From NCBI RefSeq assembly GCF_000949865.1, contig NZ_JWJH01000005.1, positions 229,513 through 293,512 of the forward strand: a stretch of 64,000 bases of DNA, in the 5' to 3' direction. Below are positions 29,523 to 39,245 of the stretch, in pieces; the first letter of the stretch is position 1; every line of letters begins with the position of its first letter. The stretch comes from Rhizobium nepotum 39/7. Lineage in GTDB: Bacteria; Pseudomonadota; Alphaproteobacteria; Rhizobiales; Rhizobiaceae. A model generated the notes under the pieces. The model was not told the DNA's origin. It ran no database searches and saw only the letters and a program-made list of their open reading frames with translations. The position numbers were made by a program, and so were the translations under genes.

Positions 29523-29798
29523 TTACGAGTTGACTGCGTCCTTCAGGCCCTTGCCTGCGGAAAACTTCGGTACGTTGCGAGCCGGAATATCGACTTCAGC
29601 ACCCGTGGAAGGGTTACGACCCTTGGAGGCTTCACGACGGCTTACGGAGAAGCTGCCGAAGCCAGCGAGACGGATGTCGCCACCGCTCTTCAGTTCGTTC
29701 TGTACGGTTTCGAATACGGCATCAACAGCGGAAGCAGCATCTGCCTTCGTGAGACCAGCCTTTTCGGCAACAGCAGAGACGAGCTCGTTCTTGTTCAT
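29523..29798 (-). CDS. hup: DNA-binding protein HU
   Basis: Histone-like nucleoid protein, 91 aa, complete HU fold: MNKNELVSAVAEKAGLTKADAASAVDAVFETV dimerisation helices, GFGSFSVSRREASKGRNPSTG with the DNA-binding arm (RNPSTGAEVDIPAR). The Pro in RNP that kinks DNA is present. Preceded by AAGGGGTGG as ribosome binding site. Lies downstream of lon, as in many proteobacteria, but each has its own terminator. Confidence 0.97.
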   Translation of the reverse strand: MNKNELVSAVAEKAGLTKADAASAVDAVFETVQNELKSGGDIRLAGFGSFSVSRREASKGRNPSTGAEVDIPARNVPKFSAGKGLKDAVNS

Positions 29799-29930
29799 GT
29801 TTCCACCCCTTTCAATGGTTTGAAACGACTCAAAATTAAGCCGGCGCAGAATACGTCTGTATCCGCGCGCAGCAACTCAAAAGCGCCGGAATCGCCTGAA
29901 AAACAAGGGGTCTGGGGAGTTTTTCACAAA

Positions 29931-29956
29931 AAAGGCCGACATTTCTGCCGGCCTTT
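29931..29956 (-). terminator. lon terminator
   Basis: Arms AAAGGCCG (29931-29938) and CGGCCTTT (29949-29956), minus-strand T run TTTTTTG after it. It lies about 130 bp downstream of the lon stop and separates lon from hup. Confidence 0.8.
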
Positions 29957-30087
29957 CGCTTAAACGTGCCAATTTCGCACCACTTGTACAACCCTCAAAG
30001 ACACCGGGGCCTATGTGGCACCTAACACATTGATTCTATGCATAGGTGTTGCGAAAACCGATTCTGGCTTTCGCAACGATGCCAAGA

Positions 30088-32505
30088 TCAATGCGCGATC
30101 GCCTGGCCGGTGTCGTCGACACCCTCGACCGTGGCGATCACAGGCGTTTCGATGCTGCCGTCCCACTCGATGGGGTCGGGCATGCGAAGCAGGGCGTGCC
30201 TGATGACCTCACCCATGCGCGAAACCGGGATGATTTCCATCTCGTTCTTCACATTGTCCGGAATCTCCGCCAGATCCTTGGCGTTTTCTTCCGGGATCAG
30301 CACCTTCTTGATGCCGCCGCGAAGCGCCGCGAGCAGCTTTTCCTTCAGGCCGCCGATCGGCAATACGCGACCACGCAGGGTGATTTCACCCGTCATCGCC
30401 ACATCCTTCGAGACCGGAATACCGGTCATGATGGAAACGATGGCGGTGGCCATGGCGACGCCGGCGGACGGTCCGTCCTTCGGTGTCGCACCTTCCGGGA
30501 CGTGAACGTGGATGTCGCTCTTGTCGAAACGCGGCGGCTCGATGCCGAAGTCCACGGCGCGCGAGCGGACATAGGATGCCGCTGCCGAAATGGATTCCTT
30601 CATCACTTCCTTGAGGTTGCCGGTCACAGTCATGCGACCCTTGCCCGGCATCATCACGCCTTCGATGGTGAGCAGCTCACCGCCGACCTCCGTCCATGCC
30701 AGACCGGTGACGATACCGACCTGATCCTCGCGCTCGGCCTCGCCGTGGCGGAACCGCGGAACACCAAGATAATCCGGAACGTTGGCCGCAGTTACATCCA
30801 CGGACTTGGTCTTACCCTTGATGATCTCGGTCACGGCCTTACGTGCAAGCTTCATCAACTCGCGCTCGAAGCTGCGCACGCCCGCCTCGCGGGTGTATTG
30901 CTGGATCACGATCATCAGAGCGTCATCGCTGACCGAGAACTCTTCCGGACGCAGGGCGTGTTCCTTGATCGCCTTCGGCAACAGGTGACGCTTGGCGATT
31001 TCGCGCTTTTCGTCTTCGGTGTAGCCGGCGATGCGGATCACTTCCATACGGTCCATCAGCGGGCCAGGAATGTTCAGCGTGTTGGCCGTGGTCACGAACA
31101 TCACGTCGGATAGATCGTATTCCACTTCAAGGTAGTGGTCCATGAAGGTGGAGTTCTGTTCCGGATCGAGAACCTCCAAGAGAGCCGACGACGGATCGCC
31201 ACGGAAATCCATGCCCATCTTGTCGATTTCGTCGAGCAGGAACAGCGGATTTGACTTCTTGGCCTTCTTCATCGACTGAACGATCTTACCAGGCATGGAG
31301 CCGATATAGGTACGGCGGTGACCGCGGATTTCCGCCTCGTCACGCACGCCGCCCAGCGCCATGCGCACATATTCGCGGCCGGTCGCCTTGGCGATCGACT
31401 TGGCGAGCGAGGTCTTGCCGACGCCGGGCGGGCCGACGAGGCACAGGATAGGGCCGCGAAGCTTGGTGGCGCGCGCCTGCACGGCCAGATATTCGACGAT
31501 ACGTTCCTTGACCTTGTCCAGACCGAAATGATCCTGATCGAGGACCGCCTCGGCGCTATTGAGGTCGACCTTGATCTTCGACTTCTTGCCCCAGGGCAGA
31601 CCCAGCAGCCAGTCCAGATAGTTACGCACGACGGTCGCTTCCGCAGACATCGGGCTCATCTGGCGAAGCTTCTTCATTTCCGCTTCGGCCTTTTCCTTGG
31701 CTTCCTTGGAGAGCTTGGTCTTGGCGACGCGCTCTTCCAGTTCGGCCATCTCGTCACGGCCATCTTCGCCGTCGCCGAGTTCCTTCTGGATCGCCTTCAT
31801 CTGTTCGTTCAGATAATATTCGCGCTGGGTCTTCTCCATCTGCCGCTTGACGCGCGAGCGGATACGCTTCTCGACCTGAAGCACGGAAATTTCGCCTTCC
31901 ATGAAGCCGAGCGCCTTTTCAAGCCGCTGCTTCACGCTGACGGTTTCCAGCATTTCCTGCTTTTCGGTGATCTTGATCGACAGGTGCGAGGCAACCGTGT
32001 CGGCCAGCTTCGAATAGTCATCGATCTGGCCGGCCGCGCCGACAACCTCAGGCGAAATCTTCTTGTTGAGCTTCACATAGCTTTCGAATTCCGAGACGAC
32101 CGAACGCGACAGCGCCTCGATCTCGACCGGGTCTTCGGCAGGCTCCTGCAAAGGCGTCGCGGAGGCTTCGTAGAAATCCTCGCGGCCGGTGTATTCATCG
32201 ATCTGGGCGCGGCCCTTGCCTTCCACCAGCACCTTGACGGTGCCGTCTGGAAGCTTCAGGAGCTGCAGAACGTTGGCGACCGTACCGACCTTGTGGATGG
32301 CGTCCGGGGTCGGATCGTCATCGCTGGCGTTGATCTGGGTGACAAGCATGATCTGCTTGTCCGAACCCATGACTTCCTCGAGCGCGCGAATGGATTTTTC
32401 CCGCCCGACGAACAGGGGAACGATCATATGCGGGAAAACGACAATGTCGCGCAGGGGAAGTACCGGGTAGGTACCGCCAGATGCCGCAGACGTGATGTTC
32501 GTCAT
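30088..32505 (-). CDS. lon: ATP-dependent protease Lon (La)
   Basis: Cytoplasmic AAA+ serine protease, 805 aa from the ATG at 32505 ([17 protein letters not shown] upstream). N-terminal substrate domain begins [26 protein letters not shown]. The AAA module has Walker [14 protein letters not shown] and Walker [12 protein letters not shown]. The protease domain has PKDGPSAG (catalytic Ser near 680) and GLKEK (catalytic Lys near 723). In rhizobia Lon controls regulators of exopolysaccharide synthesis and the cell cycle. The frame stays open 21 codons upstream, but that stretch forms the hairpins described in the leader. Confidence 0.96.
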   Translation of the reverse strand: MTNITSAASGGTYPVLPLRDIVVFPHMIVPLFVGREKSIRALEEVMGSDKQIMLVTQINASDDDPTPDAIHKVGTVANVLQLLKLPDGTVKVLVEGKGRAQIDEYTGREDFYEASATPLQEPAEDPVEIEALSRSVVSEFESYVKLNKKISPEVVGAAGQIDDYSKLADTVASHLSIKITEKQEMLETVSVKQRLEKALGFMEGEISVLQVEKRIRSRVKRQMEKTQREYYLNEQMKAIQKELGDGEDGRDEMAELEERVAKTKLSKEAKEKAEAEMKKLRQMSPMSAEATVVRNYLDWLLGLPWGKKSKIKVDLNSAEAVLDQDHFGLDKVKERIVEYLAVQARATKLRGPILCLVGPPGVGKTSLAKSIAKATGREYVRMALGGVRDEAEIRGHRRTYIGSMPGKIVQSMKKAKKSNPLFLLDEIDKMGMDFRGDPSSALLEVLDPEQNSTFMDHYLEVEYDLSDVMFVTTANTLNIPGPLMDRMEVIRIAGYTEDEKREIAKRHLLPKAIKEHALRPEEFSVSDDALMIVIQQYTREAGVRSFERELMKLARKAVTEIIKGKTKSVDVTAANVPDYLGVPRFRHGEAEREDQVGIVTGLAWTEVGGELLTIEGVMMPGKGRMTVTGNLKEVMKESISAAASYVRSRAVDFGIEPPRFDKSDIHVHVPEGATPKDGPSAGVAMATAIVSIMTGIPVSKDVAMTGEITLRGRVLPIGGLKEKLLAALRGGIKKVLIPEENAKDLAEIPDNVKNEMEIIPVSRMGEVIRHALLRMPDPIEWDGSIETPVIATVEGVDDTGQAIAH

Positions 32506-32521
32506 ATCATTTCCTTTCATG

Positions 32522-32565
32522 GTCCCTTTCGGGACACTTTGCCGGGCATCTTGGGGCGCCCGGCA
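32522..32565 (-). promoter_or_regulatory. Two stable hairpins in the lon leader
   Basis: Minus strand: TGCCGGGC (10-nt loop) GCCCGGCA at 32565-32540, then GTCCC-GAAA-GGGAC (GNRA tetraloop) at 32535-32522, ending 16 nt before the lon ATG. No T run follows, so they are not a terminator. They could shield the 5' end or tune translation. No heat-shock promoter could be named with confidence. Confidence 0.45.
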
Positions 32566-32862
32566 CATTCATTTCTCGAGACTGAAAGTGGAGTTTCGAA
32601 ACACCGATTTCAAGTCACCGGAAGAGACGGCCCCGCGCACCGGCACGGCCGTGAAATTCAACAAAACCCAGCGCCGGCTATTCCTCCCGACATTTCCGGT
32701 TATCCTTGAAGGCCAGGAACCGGGTCGCCGACGGTAATTCACATTTCCGTCATATCGCGCTGCAAATCAGTTTTAGGACTTTATCAGCAAAGCGCAATCC
32801 GCTCCAAACGCAAAATCGGGTTCCGCCAAGTTAGGAGCAAGTTTCGCGCCCGAACTCAACAG
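32566..32862. other. lon upstream region
   Basis: Non-coding gap between the lon leader hairpins and the clpX terminator. A minus-strand CTTGAAATC sequence near 32613 is a possible -35 element, but no -10 at proper spacing was found. Nothing else identified. Confidence 0.35.
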
Positions 32863-32888
32863 AAAAGGCCCGCACAGGTGCGGGCCTT
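32863..32888 (-). terminator. clpX terminator
   Basis: 11-bp stem AAGGCCCGCAC/TGCGGGCCTT (32865-32875 with 32879-32888, 3-nt loop) followed on the minus strand by TTTTC, starting 30 bp after the clpX stop. Confidence 0.85.
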
Positions 32889-32918
32889 CCAAATTCATCA
32901 AAGCGCCGGATCAGCCAA

Positions 32919-34196
32919 TCAAGCCGAAACGTTGGTCTTTTCTTCCTGACGATCCGCATAGATGTAGAGCGGACGAGCGATGCCGCTGACGACATCGTTG
33001 GAGATAACCACTTCGCGCACGCCTTCCAGCGTCGGCAGTTCGAACATGGTATCCAGCAGGATCTTCTCCATGATCGAGCGCAGGCCGCGGGCGCCGGTCT
33101 TGCGGGTAATCGCCCGCTTGGCGATCTCGCGCAGGGCGTCCTCGTGGAATGTCAGTTCCACATCTTCCATCTCGAACAGCCGCTGATACTGCTTGACGAG
33201 TGCGTTCTTCGGCTCGGACAGGATCTGGATCAGCGCGTCCTCGTCGAGGTCCTCGAGCGTCGCCAGAACCGGCAGACGACCGATGAATTCCGGAATGAGA
33301 CCGAATTTCACCAGATCTTCCGGCTCCAGTTCGCGCAGCACTTCGCCGACGCGGCGATCGTCTTCCGCCTTGACGGTCGCACCGAAGCCGATCGAGGTCT
33401 TTTCACCCCTGGCCGAGATGATCTTGTCGAGGCCGGCAAACGCGCCGCCGCAGATGAACAGGATGTTGGTCGTATCCACCTGCAGGAATTCCTGCTGCGG
33501 ATGCTTGCGGCCGCCCTGCGGCGGAACGGAAGCGACCGTGCCTTCCATGATCTTCAGAAGCGCCTGCTGAACGCCCTCGCCCGACACGTCGCGCGTGATG
33601 GACGGGTTGTCCGACTTGCGGGAAATCTTGTCGACTTCGTCAATGTAGACGATGCCGCGCTGGGCGCGCTCGACATTGTAATCCGCAGACTGCAACAGCT
33701 TCAGGATGATGTTTTCCACGTCCTCGCCGACATAACCGGCTTCGGTCAGCGTCGTTGCATCCGCCATGGTGAAGGGCACGTCGATGATGCGGGCGAGCGT
33801 CTGGGCAAGATAGGTCTTGCCGCAGCCCGTCGGACCGACGAGCATGATGTTCGACTTCGCAAGCTCGACATCGCCGTTCTTGGAGGCGTGCGCGAGGCGC
33901 TTGTAGTGGTTGTGAACGGCCACGGACAGGATTTTCTTCGCCTGCTTCTGGCCGATGACATATTCGTCGAGAATCTTGATGATGTCCTGCGGGGTGGGAA
34001 CACCCTCGCGCGACTTCACCATCGACGTCTTGTTCTCCTCACGGATGATGTCCATGCACAATTCGACGCATTCATCGCAGATGAATACTGTCGGTCCGGC
34101 AATGAGTTTCCGGACTTCGTGCTGGCTCTTGCCGCAGAATGAACAATAGAGTGTATTTTTAGAGTCGCCGCCGTTGCTGCCGCTGACTTTGCTCAT
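32919..34196 (-). CDS. clpX: ATP-dependent Clp protease ATP-binding subunit ClpX
   Basis: AAA+ unfoldase that feeds ClpP, 425 aa. N-terminal zinc-binding domain with four Cys (YCSFCGKSQ and [10 protein letters not shown]), Walker [16 protein letters not shown], Walker [11 protein letters not shown] and pore loop GYVGED. The ClpP-contacting IGF-type loop ([16 protein letters not shown] region) follows. In alphaproteobacteria ClpXP degrades CtrA and other cell-cycle proteins. It lies 290 bp from clpP with its own AT-rich upstream region (TATATATA near 34400), suggesting a separate promoter. Confidence 0.97.
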   Translation of the reverse strand: MSKVSGSNGGDSKNTLYCSFCGKSQHEVRKLIAGPTVFICDECVELCMDIIREENKTSMVKSREGVPTPQDIIKILDEYVIGQKQAKKILSVAVHNHYKRLAHASKNGDVELAKSNIMLVGPTGCGKTYLAQTLARIIDVPFTMADATTLTEAGYVGEDVENIILKLLQSADYNVERAQRGIVYIDEVDKISRKSDNPSITRDVSGEGVQQALLKIMEGTVASVPPQGGRKHPQQEFLQVDTTNILFICGGAFAGLDKIISARGEKTSIGFGATVKAEDDRRVGEVLRELEPEDLVKFGLIPEFIGRLPVLATLEDLDEDALIQILSEPKNALVKQYQRLFEMEDVELTFHEDALREIAKRAITRKTGARGLRSIMEKILLDTMFELPTLEGVREVVISNDVVSGIARPLYIYADRQEEKTNVSA

Positions 34197-34486
34197 ATCT
34201 CTTTCCTTCCAGCACGCCGCAGTCCGCCAAACGGATCGCGGTCAACTTACCGCCCGCCGATACGGCAGCCCTTGGGGTGCATCGCCGTATCCGCCTCGTT
34301 TCCCGGGGTACTAACCGGTATCAGATACATGAGCTGACAACCGGCTGCAACGAATTCCCCATCAAACCAAAGGCCACGTCATAAAAATTCAACATAGCCT
34401 TTATATATACTAATATCGCTTTCTGTTGCGGTTGAAAGCCCCGAAATTACTTTACGGGGTCAAACAAACGTCAAAAGCGTCACGCC
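34197..34486 (-). promoter_or_regulatory. clpP-clpX intergenic region
   Basis: Holds an AT-rich tract around 34380-34430 (GATATTAGTATATATAAAGG on the minus strand), which is probably the clpX promoter region, though exact hexamers cannot be fixed. A hairpin CCCCG/CGGGG at 34440-34459 without a T run lies after the clpP stop and may be a weak terminator. Confidence 0.4.
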
Positions 34487-35119
34487 TCAATTCGCGGCGG
34501 CGCCTTCCATTTCCTGACGCGAGGTAAGGATTTTGTCGATCACGCCCCAGTCCTTCGCCTCTTCGGAATCCATGAAGTGGTCGCGATCAAGGGTTTTTTC
34601 AACCTCTTCCAGCGTGCGGCCGGTGTGCTTCACGTAGACTTCATTGAGACGGCGCTTCATCTTGATGATGTCACGGGCGTGACGCTCGATGTCCGAGGCC
34701 TGTCCCTGGAAACCGCCGGAGGGCTGGTGCACCATGATGCGGGCGTTCGGGGTGGCGAAGCGCATTCCCTTTTCGCCGGCGGCCAGAAGCAGCGAGCCCA
34801 TGGATGCGGCCTGGCCGACGCAAAGCGTCGAGACCGCAGGGCGGATGAACTGCATCGTATCGTAGATCGCCATGCCGGCGGTCACGACGCCACCTGGCGA
34901 ATTGATGTAGAGCGCAATTTCCTTCTTCGGGTTTTCAGCCTCGAGGAAAAGCAGCTGCGCGCAGACGAGCGAGGCCATCTGGTCTTCCACCGGGCCGGTG
35001 AGGAAAATAATGCGTTCCTTGAGAAGACGGGAAAATATGTCGTAGGAGCGTTCGCCGCGATTGGTCTGCTCTACGACCATCGGCACCAGAGCCATGGCGG
35101 TATCAACTGGATTTTTCAT
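34487..35119 (-). CDS. clpP: ATP-dependent Clp protease proteolytic subunit ClpP
   Basis: Self-compartmentalised serine protease, 210 aa. Catalytic Ser in [15 protein letters not shown], His in [17 protein letters not shown], Asp in the [14 protein letters not shown] region. Ribosome binding site AAAGGACGG before the ATG. Standard ClpP1 length and N-terminus ([37 protein letters not shown]). Confidence 0.97.
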   Translation of the reverse strand: MKNPVDTAMALVPMVVEQTNRGERSYDIFSRLLKERIIFLTGPVEDQMASLVCAQLLFLEAENPKKEIALYINSPGGVVTAGMAIYDTMQFIRPAVSTLCVGQAASMGSLLLAAGEKGMRFATPNARIMVHQPSGGFQGQASDIERHARDIIKMKRRLNEVYVKHTGRTLEEVEKTLDRDHFMDSEEAKDWGVIDKILTSRQEMEGAAAN

Positions 35120-35190
35120 GTCCGTCCTTTGTCAAACTCTGCCCTTTGCGGAAAACCGCTCCGGAATCACTTCTAACCTTCATTCTCCCT

Positions 35191-35219
35191 ACATAGAGTG
35201 TCCCTGCCCGGTACTTCAA
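35191..35219 (-). promoter_or_regulatory. Candidate clpP promoter
   Basis: Minus strand TTGAAG (35219-35214), 17-bp spacer, CTATGT (35196-35191); overlapping CTTGAA also fits the rhizobial -35. It predicts a leader of about 65 nt. Confidence 0.5.
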
Positions 35220-35576
35220 GACACGAAGCCGCATATCCTTAACGGCTCAACAGCGATTGTACGCATTGACCACCGGAGCGGGCAACGGCTGCAAACCGGC
35301 CGATGCAGGCGGGACCGCTCCCCGTCGCCGGCATTATTTTTCATGAAAGCACGCCGCAAACATAAAAACCGGCGATCATGCACAGATATAACTTATCACC
35401 GGCAAGAACTCGTTAGGTATTTGCAGCGGATACTACGCCCGCGAATTTCCGGTTTCCCGTCAGGGGGCAGGCACCTCTTTCGCGCGAAATGGCATCTCAA
35501 CCAATTCCGGCGGGCATTGCGCACATCGTGCCGCAGAACCTGCCCTTACGGCATGATGGGCAGATAGGATTTTGCA
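35220..35576. other. Intergenic between clpP and the diguanylate cyclase gene
   Basis: Divergent promoter region; no credible ORF. The ribosome binding site of the GGDEF gene (AGGATTTTGCA then ATG) is at its right edge. Nothing else seen. Confidence 0.4.
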
Positions 35577-36824
35577 ATGCTGGATGCAAAGACGGGCATG
35601 CTGCTTTGGGCGTCGGAGACGCTTACCCTCGCCCTGCTTTTGGGAACCCTGTGGCTGCACCGCCCATCCCGCCGGCACAATCTTTATTTCGCCGCCGGTT
35701 TCGTCGCCACCGGCGTCGGAACGGTGATGGTGGCGCTGCGCGGCGATATCCCCAGCTTCCTGTCGGTCGAGGCGGGCAACGCGCTCGCCCTCTCGGCTTT
35801 CGGGTTCTGGCTCGCCGGCCTTCTGTCCTTCGAACAACGCAAGACCGCCGGCTGGATCGCCATTCCGGCGCTCCTGTGGGTGGCGGGCATGTTCATCGCC
35901 CCCATCCGCGAAAGCATGGTCTCGCGCATCCTGCTCTATCACGCCTGCGCGGCAACCGGGTATTTCATGCTGGCCGGCGTGCTTCTGGCCAGCAAGGCGC
36001 GCGCATCGCTCAGCCGCAGGGTGCTGGCGGCCATCTTCATATTGCAGGCATTTTCCGGCGCCCTCGTGGCATCCATCGTCATTCCCATCAATGTCACCGC
36101 CCCCAACGCCATTCCTCTGACGGCGGCGCTCGCCTTTTCAGGCATTCTCGGCTTTACCGTCATCATCATGATCAGCGCCAAGATCATCATGGAAGACACG
36201 GAAACCCGCCTGCACCGGCTTGCCATGACCGATCATCTTACCGGCGTCCTCAACCGGCGCGGCCTTCTGGAAGAGTTCGAACACATCAAGAAAAGGTCGC
36301 CGGCCTCCAGCCAATACGTGGCGCTGGTGCTGTTCGACATCGATCATTTCAAGAAGATCAACGACAGATACGGCCATCAGTCGGGCGATGCGGTGCTTGT
36401 GCATTTCTGCAATCTGGCGCAGCACGTCATCGGCGATCGCGGCCTTTTCGTCCGGATGGGCGGCGAGGAATTCGCACTGGTCGCCGAAGTGGAAAGCCCT
36501 TCCAGCACGGTGACGCTTGCGGAAGCCATCCGCAGCAATCTGCGCCTTTCCAAGATCAGTTCGCGCGGCGAAGGCATCGAGGTCACGACCAGCGTCGGCA
36601 TATCCGAAGCGATGATCAAGGATGCGGATCTGAACGCGATGATGACGCAGGCCGACCGCGCGCTTTACGCGGCAAAGAAGGCCGGCCGCAACAGGACCGT
36701 GATCCATGTGAATTCGGCCAATGTCGTCGTCCCCTCCCCTGACCGGGACGAAAACCCGATGGACAACAATGCCGACCGGCAGGTCGCCGCGCTGAACCGG
36801 ATATCGGTCATCGCCGGCCGGTGA
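35577..36824 (+). CDS. Membrane-bound diguanylate cyclase (GGDEF domain)
   Basis: Makes cyclic di-GMP from GTP. 415 aa: about six TM helices in residues 1-210, a short linker and a C-terminal GGDEF domain starting near 220 (MTDHLTGVLNRRGLLEEFE). The active-site motif is RMGGEEFAL (GGEEF at about 295-299) with DIDHFKKINDRYGHQSGD before it. The RxxD inhibitory site expected just upstream of GGEEF is absent (DRGLFVRM), so product inhibition may be missing. The N-terminal sensor input is unknown. Stand-alone, 92 bp before a P450 gene. In Agrobacterium c-di-GMP stimulates unipolar polysaccharide and cellulose, so a link to the upp locus is plausible but inferred. Confidence 0.92.
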   Translation: MLDAKTGMLLWASETLTLALLLGTLWLHRPSRRHNLYFAAGFVATGVGTVMVALRGDIPSFLSVEAGNALALSAFGFWLAGLLSFEQRKTAGWIAIPALLWVAGMFIAPIRESMVSRILLYHACAATGYFMLAGVLLASKARASLSRRVLAAIFILQAFSGALVASIVIPINVTAPNAIPLTAALAFSGILGFTVIIMISAKIIMEDTETRLHRLAMTDHLTGVLNRRGLLEEFEHIKKRSPASSQYVALVLFDIDHFKKINDRYGHQSGDAVLVHFCNLAQHVIGDRGLFVRMGGEEFALVAEVESPSSTVTLAEAIRSNLRLSKISSRGEGIEVTTSVGISEAMIKDADLNAMMTQADRALYAAKKAGRNRTVIHVNSANVVVPSPDRDENPMDNNADRQVAALNRISVIAGR

Positions 36825-36916
36825 CAAGGCGACCTTGCGGGCGACAGGCAACGAAACACGCAGGAGGGGTTTTTCACGCCCTTCCCAAACCACCGAGCGC
36901 GGAATAAACCATAGGC

Positions 36917-38164
36917 ATGACAGCGACATTCCCCTTTCTTAAAATCGATCCCGCCACGCGCCGCGTTTCCCTTGATGCCCGTGACCAGGCCTTCTACAGC
37001 GATCCGAACCCGGTCTATGCCGCCCTGCATGCCCAATGTCCCACCTTCTACTGGGAAGAGCAGCGGCAATGGTTCTTCACCGGATACGACCATGTCAGCG
37101 CCCTCCTGCGCGACCGCCGGTTCGGGCGGCAGATCCTGCATGTCGCAAGCCGCGAGGAAATCGGCCTGGCGGAGCCGCTCGAGCATGTGAAGCATTTCGA
37201 TGCCGCAGAGCAGCATTCGCTTCTGGAACTGGAACCGCCGGAACACACGCGGCTGCGCACGCTGATCAACCGCGCTTTTGTTTCCCGGCATGTCGACAAA
37301 ATGAAGCCCGAAATCGAGGAACTCGCCAACCGCCTGATCGACGCCTTCGAACGGAACGGCAAGACGGAACTGCTCTCCACCTATGCCGACATCATCCCCG
37401 TAACGATGATCGCACGGATGATCGGCATCCCCGAGGAAATGGGGCCGCAGCTCCTGAAATGGTCCCATGCCTATGTCGGCATGTACATGTTCAAGCGCAC
37501 GCCCGAGGATGAGCTTCTGGCGGACAAGGCGGCGCATGAATTTTCAGACTATGTGCGCAGCGTGATTGCCGAGCGGCGGGCTGAGCCGAAGGACGACCTG
37601 CTGAGCCACATGATCCATACGGAGCACAAGGGCCAGTATCTGACCGATGACGAGCTGATCTCCACCACCATCGTGCTCCTGAACGCCGGGCATGAGGCGA
37701 CGGTGCACCAGATCGGCAATTCCGTGCGCATCATTCTGGAAAGCGGCATCTCGCCCGACGTCCTGTTCCACGACGAGACGGCTACGGAACGCACGGTGGA
37801 GGAAACGCTGCGCATCTGCGCGCCCGTCCACATTTTCCAGCGCTGGGTTCTGGAGCCGGTCGAGATCGACGGCGTGGAATTCAAACGCGGCGACAAGGTC
37901 AGCCTCATTCTGGCGGCAGCCAATCTCGATCCCGCAAAATTCTCCGATCCGCTGGCCTTCAGGCCGGACCGGAACGAAGGCGCCAACGTCTCCTTCGGCG
38001 CGGGCATCCACTTCTGCATCGGCGCGCCACTGGCAAGGCTGGAGCTGAACCTCGCTCTGCCGCTGCTTTTCAAGCGCCTGCCGGGTTTGCGGATTGCCGA
38101 GCCGCCCAGGGTCAAGGACGTCTATCATTTCCACGGTCTGGAACGGCTCGATCTCAGCTGGTGA
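36917..38164 (+). CDS. Cytochrome P450
   Basis: Soluble class-I-type bacterial P450, 415 aa. Heme-binding loop FGAGIHFCIGAPLAR (Cys near 367), I-helix oxygen site LLNAGHEATVHQIG, K-helix ExxR in EETLRI and a C-helix/substrate region typical of CYP107-like bacterial enzymes. No ferredoxin or ferredoxin reductase gene lies alongside, so it must borrow redox partners. The substrate cannot be told from sequence. The ribosome binding site is weak (ATAGGC). Confidence 0.93.
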   Translation: MTATFPFLKIDPATRRVSLDARDQAFYSDPNPVYAALHAQCPTFYWEEQRQWFFTGYDHVSALLRDRRFGRQILHVASREEIGLAEPLEHVKHFDAAEQHSLLELEPPEHTRLRTLINRAFVSRHVDKMKPEIEELANRLIDAFERNGKTELLSTYADIIPVTMIARMIGIPEEMGPQLLKWSHAYVGMYMFKRTPEDELLADKAAHEFSDYVRSVIAERRAEPKDDLLSHMIHTEHKGQYLTDDELISTTIVLLNAGHEATVHQIGNSVRIILESGISPDVLFHDETATERTVEETLRICAPVHIFQRWVLEPVEIDGVEFKRGDKVSLILAAANLDPAKFSDPLAFRPDRNEGANVSFGAGIHFCIGAPLARLELNLALPLLFKRLPGLRIAEPPRVKDVYHFHGLERLDLSW

Positions 38165-38192
38165 AGTGTTTTTTTATCATCACTGATGCGGT

Positions 38193-38471
38193 ATGCTATT
38201 TCTGTTCAACAGCGATGAGGCAGGTGCCTTGGCAACCAAGTCGAAGAAAAAGATAGATCCGACAGCGTCCCCTGTGCCTGATTTTGATCTGCTTGAGGCA
38301 CGGCTTAAACGACTGGCAGAAGAGCTGTCAGAGATCAAGCTGAAGCCCGAGGAGATCAAAGCCGAGAAGCCGAGACGGACGCCGGGACGTTTCAAAGGCG
38401 CGCTTGTGGTCGGACCTCGGTTTTTCGAGCCCCTTACGGAAGAAGAGTTCGACGAGTTCGCGACCGAATGA
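38193..38471 (+). CDS. Putative antitoxin of a VapBC-like pair
   Basis: Lys/Glu-rich protein (92 aa from the ATG at 38193). It ends with GRFKGALVVGPRFFEPLTEEEFDEFATE, the kind of C-terminal segment with which Phd/VapB-type antitoxins wrap the PIN toxin. A canonical N-terminal DNA-binding domain is not evident. Start uncertain: the ATG at 38193 has no ribosome binding site and lies inside TATGCT, which could be a -10 element. An in-frame TTG at 38229 (MATKSKKKIDPT) has GAGG upstream and may be the true start. The stop overlaps the toxin start (ATGA). Confidence 0.7.
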   Translation: MLFLFNSDEAGALATKSKKKIDPTASPVPDFDLLEARLKRLAEELSEIKLKPEEIKAEKPRRTPGRFKGALVVGPRFFEPLTEEEFDEFATE

Positions 38472-38854
38472 GATATCTACTGGATACCCATGCCCTGCTC
38501 TGGTGGCTGAACGATGATGGCCAACTTTCGCCAGACGCGCGCGAAACCATTGGCGATCCGGAAAACGACATCTATGTGAGCGCGGCTTCAGCGTGGGAAA
38601 TTTCAACAAAATTTGCGCGGGGACGTTTACCGGGAGCGTCGCTGATACTTCCCGATTTTGCGGGCGTGATTGAACAGGAAGGCTTCCTCGAACTTCCCAT
38701 CAACAGCGCCCATATGGTTCGCAGCGCCATGTTGCCGGGTGACCACCGCGACCCATTCGACCGAATTCTCGCGGCTCAATCGATCCTGGAAAACATGGCG
38801 CTGATATCCATCGACGAGAAAATTCCGTCGCTTGGCGTTATGACACGCTGGTAG
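38468..38854 (+). CDS. PIN-domain toxin (VapC family)
   Basis: 128-residue PIN-domain ribonuclease, the toxin of a type II pair. Conserved acidic residues: MRYLLDTHALLWWL (Asp6), VSAASAWEISTKFARGRL (Glu), HRDPFDRILAAQSILE (Asp pair). The sequence is the DTHALLWW subgroup of VapC. Translation is coupled to the preceding antitoxin by an ATGA overlap. RNA target unknown; VapC toxins cleave tRNA or rRNA. Confidence 0.9.
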   Translation: MRYLLDTHALLWWLNDDGQLSPDARETIGDPENDIYVSAASAWEISTKFARGRLPGASLILPDFAGVIEQEGFLELPINSAHMVRSAMLPGDHRDPFDRILAAQSILENMALISIDEKIPSLGVMTRW

Positions 38855-38861
38855 CCCACCA

Positions 38862-39230
38862 TCACAACCGGATAACATAATCCTTCCGGGTCGTTTCGAC
38901 GACCTCCCAGGTGCCCTTGAAGCCCGGCCGCAGGACCAGCCTGTCGCCCGGTCTCAGATCACGCGGGGTTCCGCCATCCTCGGTCAGGACCGAATGGCCC
39001 TCGAGAATGCTGAAATACTCCCATTCGTCATAGATCACCCGCCATTTTCCGGGCGTGGATTGCCAGACGCCGGCATAGATGCCGCCCGGCGCCTCCTCCA
39101 GGTTCCAGGTGGTGAATCTGGGGTCGCCGGAAATCAGCCTTTCCGGCGCGGGTGCACTGTGCTCCACCTCCGCCGCAACATCGCCGGCCGCAGCGGTCTG
39201 TGTATCTTCGAATACCAGAAAATTCGTCAT
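38862..39230 (-). CDS. Cupin-domain protein (ureidoglycine aminohydrolase-like cupin)
   Basis: 122-residue single-domain cupin. The core reads GGIYAGVWQSTPGKWRVIYDEWEYFSILEGHSVLTEDGGTPRDLRPGDRLVLRPGFKGTWEVVE, matching the cupin_3/DUF861 pattern. The classical metal-binding histidines of motif 1 are mostly replaced (DEWEYFSILEG), so catalysis is uncertain. It lies 15 bp after metY on the same strand and may share its transcript. Function unknown. Confidence 0.8.
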   Translation of the reverse strand: MTNFLVFEDTQTAAAGDVAAEVEHSAPAPERLISGDPRFTTWNLEEAPGGIYAGVWQSTPGKWRVIYDEWEYFSILEGHSVLTEDGGTPRDLRPGDRLVLRPGFKGTWEVVETTRKDYVIRL

Positions 39231-39245
39231 GACGGCCCCTGCCCC

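Noticed and set aside
35489..36742. 417-codon plus-strand frame overlapping the diguanylate cyclase
   Set aside because: Arg/His/Pro-rich out-of-frame reading of the GGDEF gene; no start signal.
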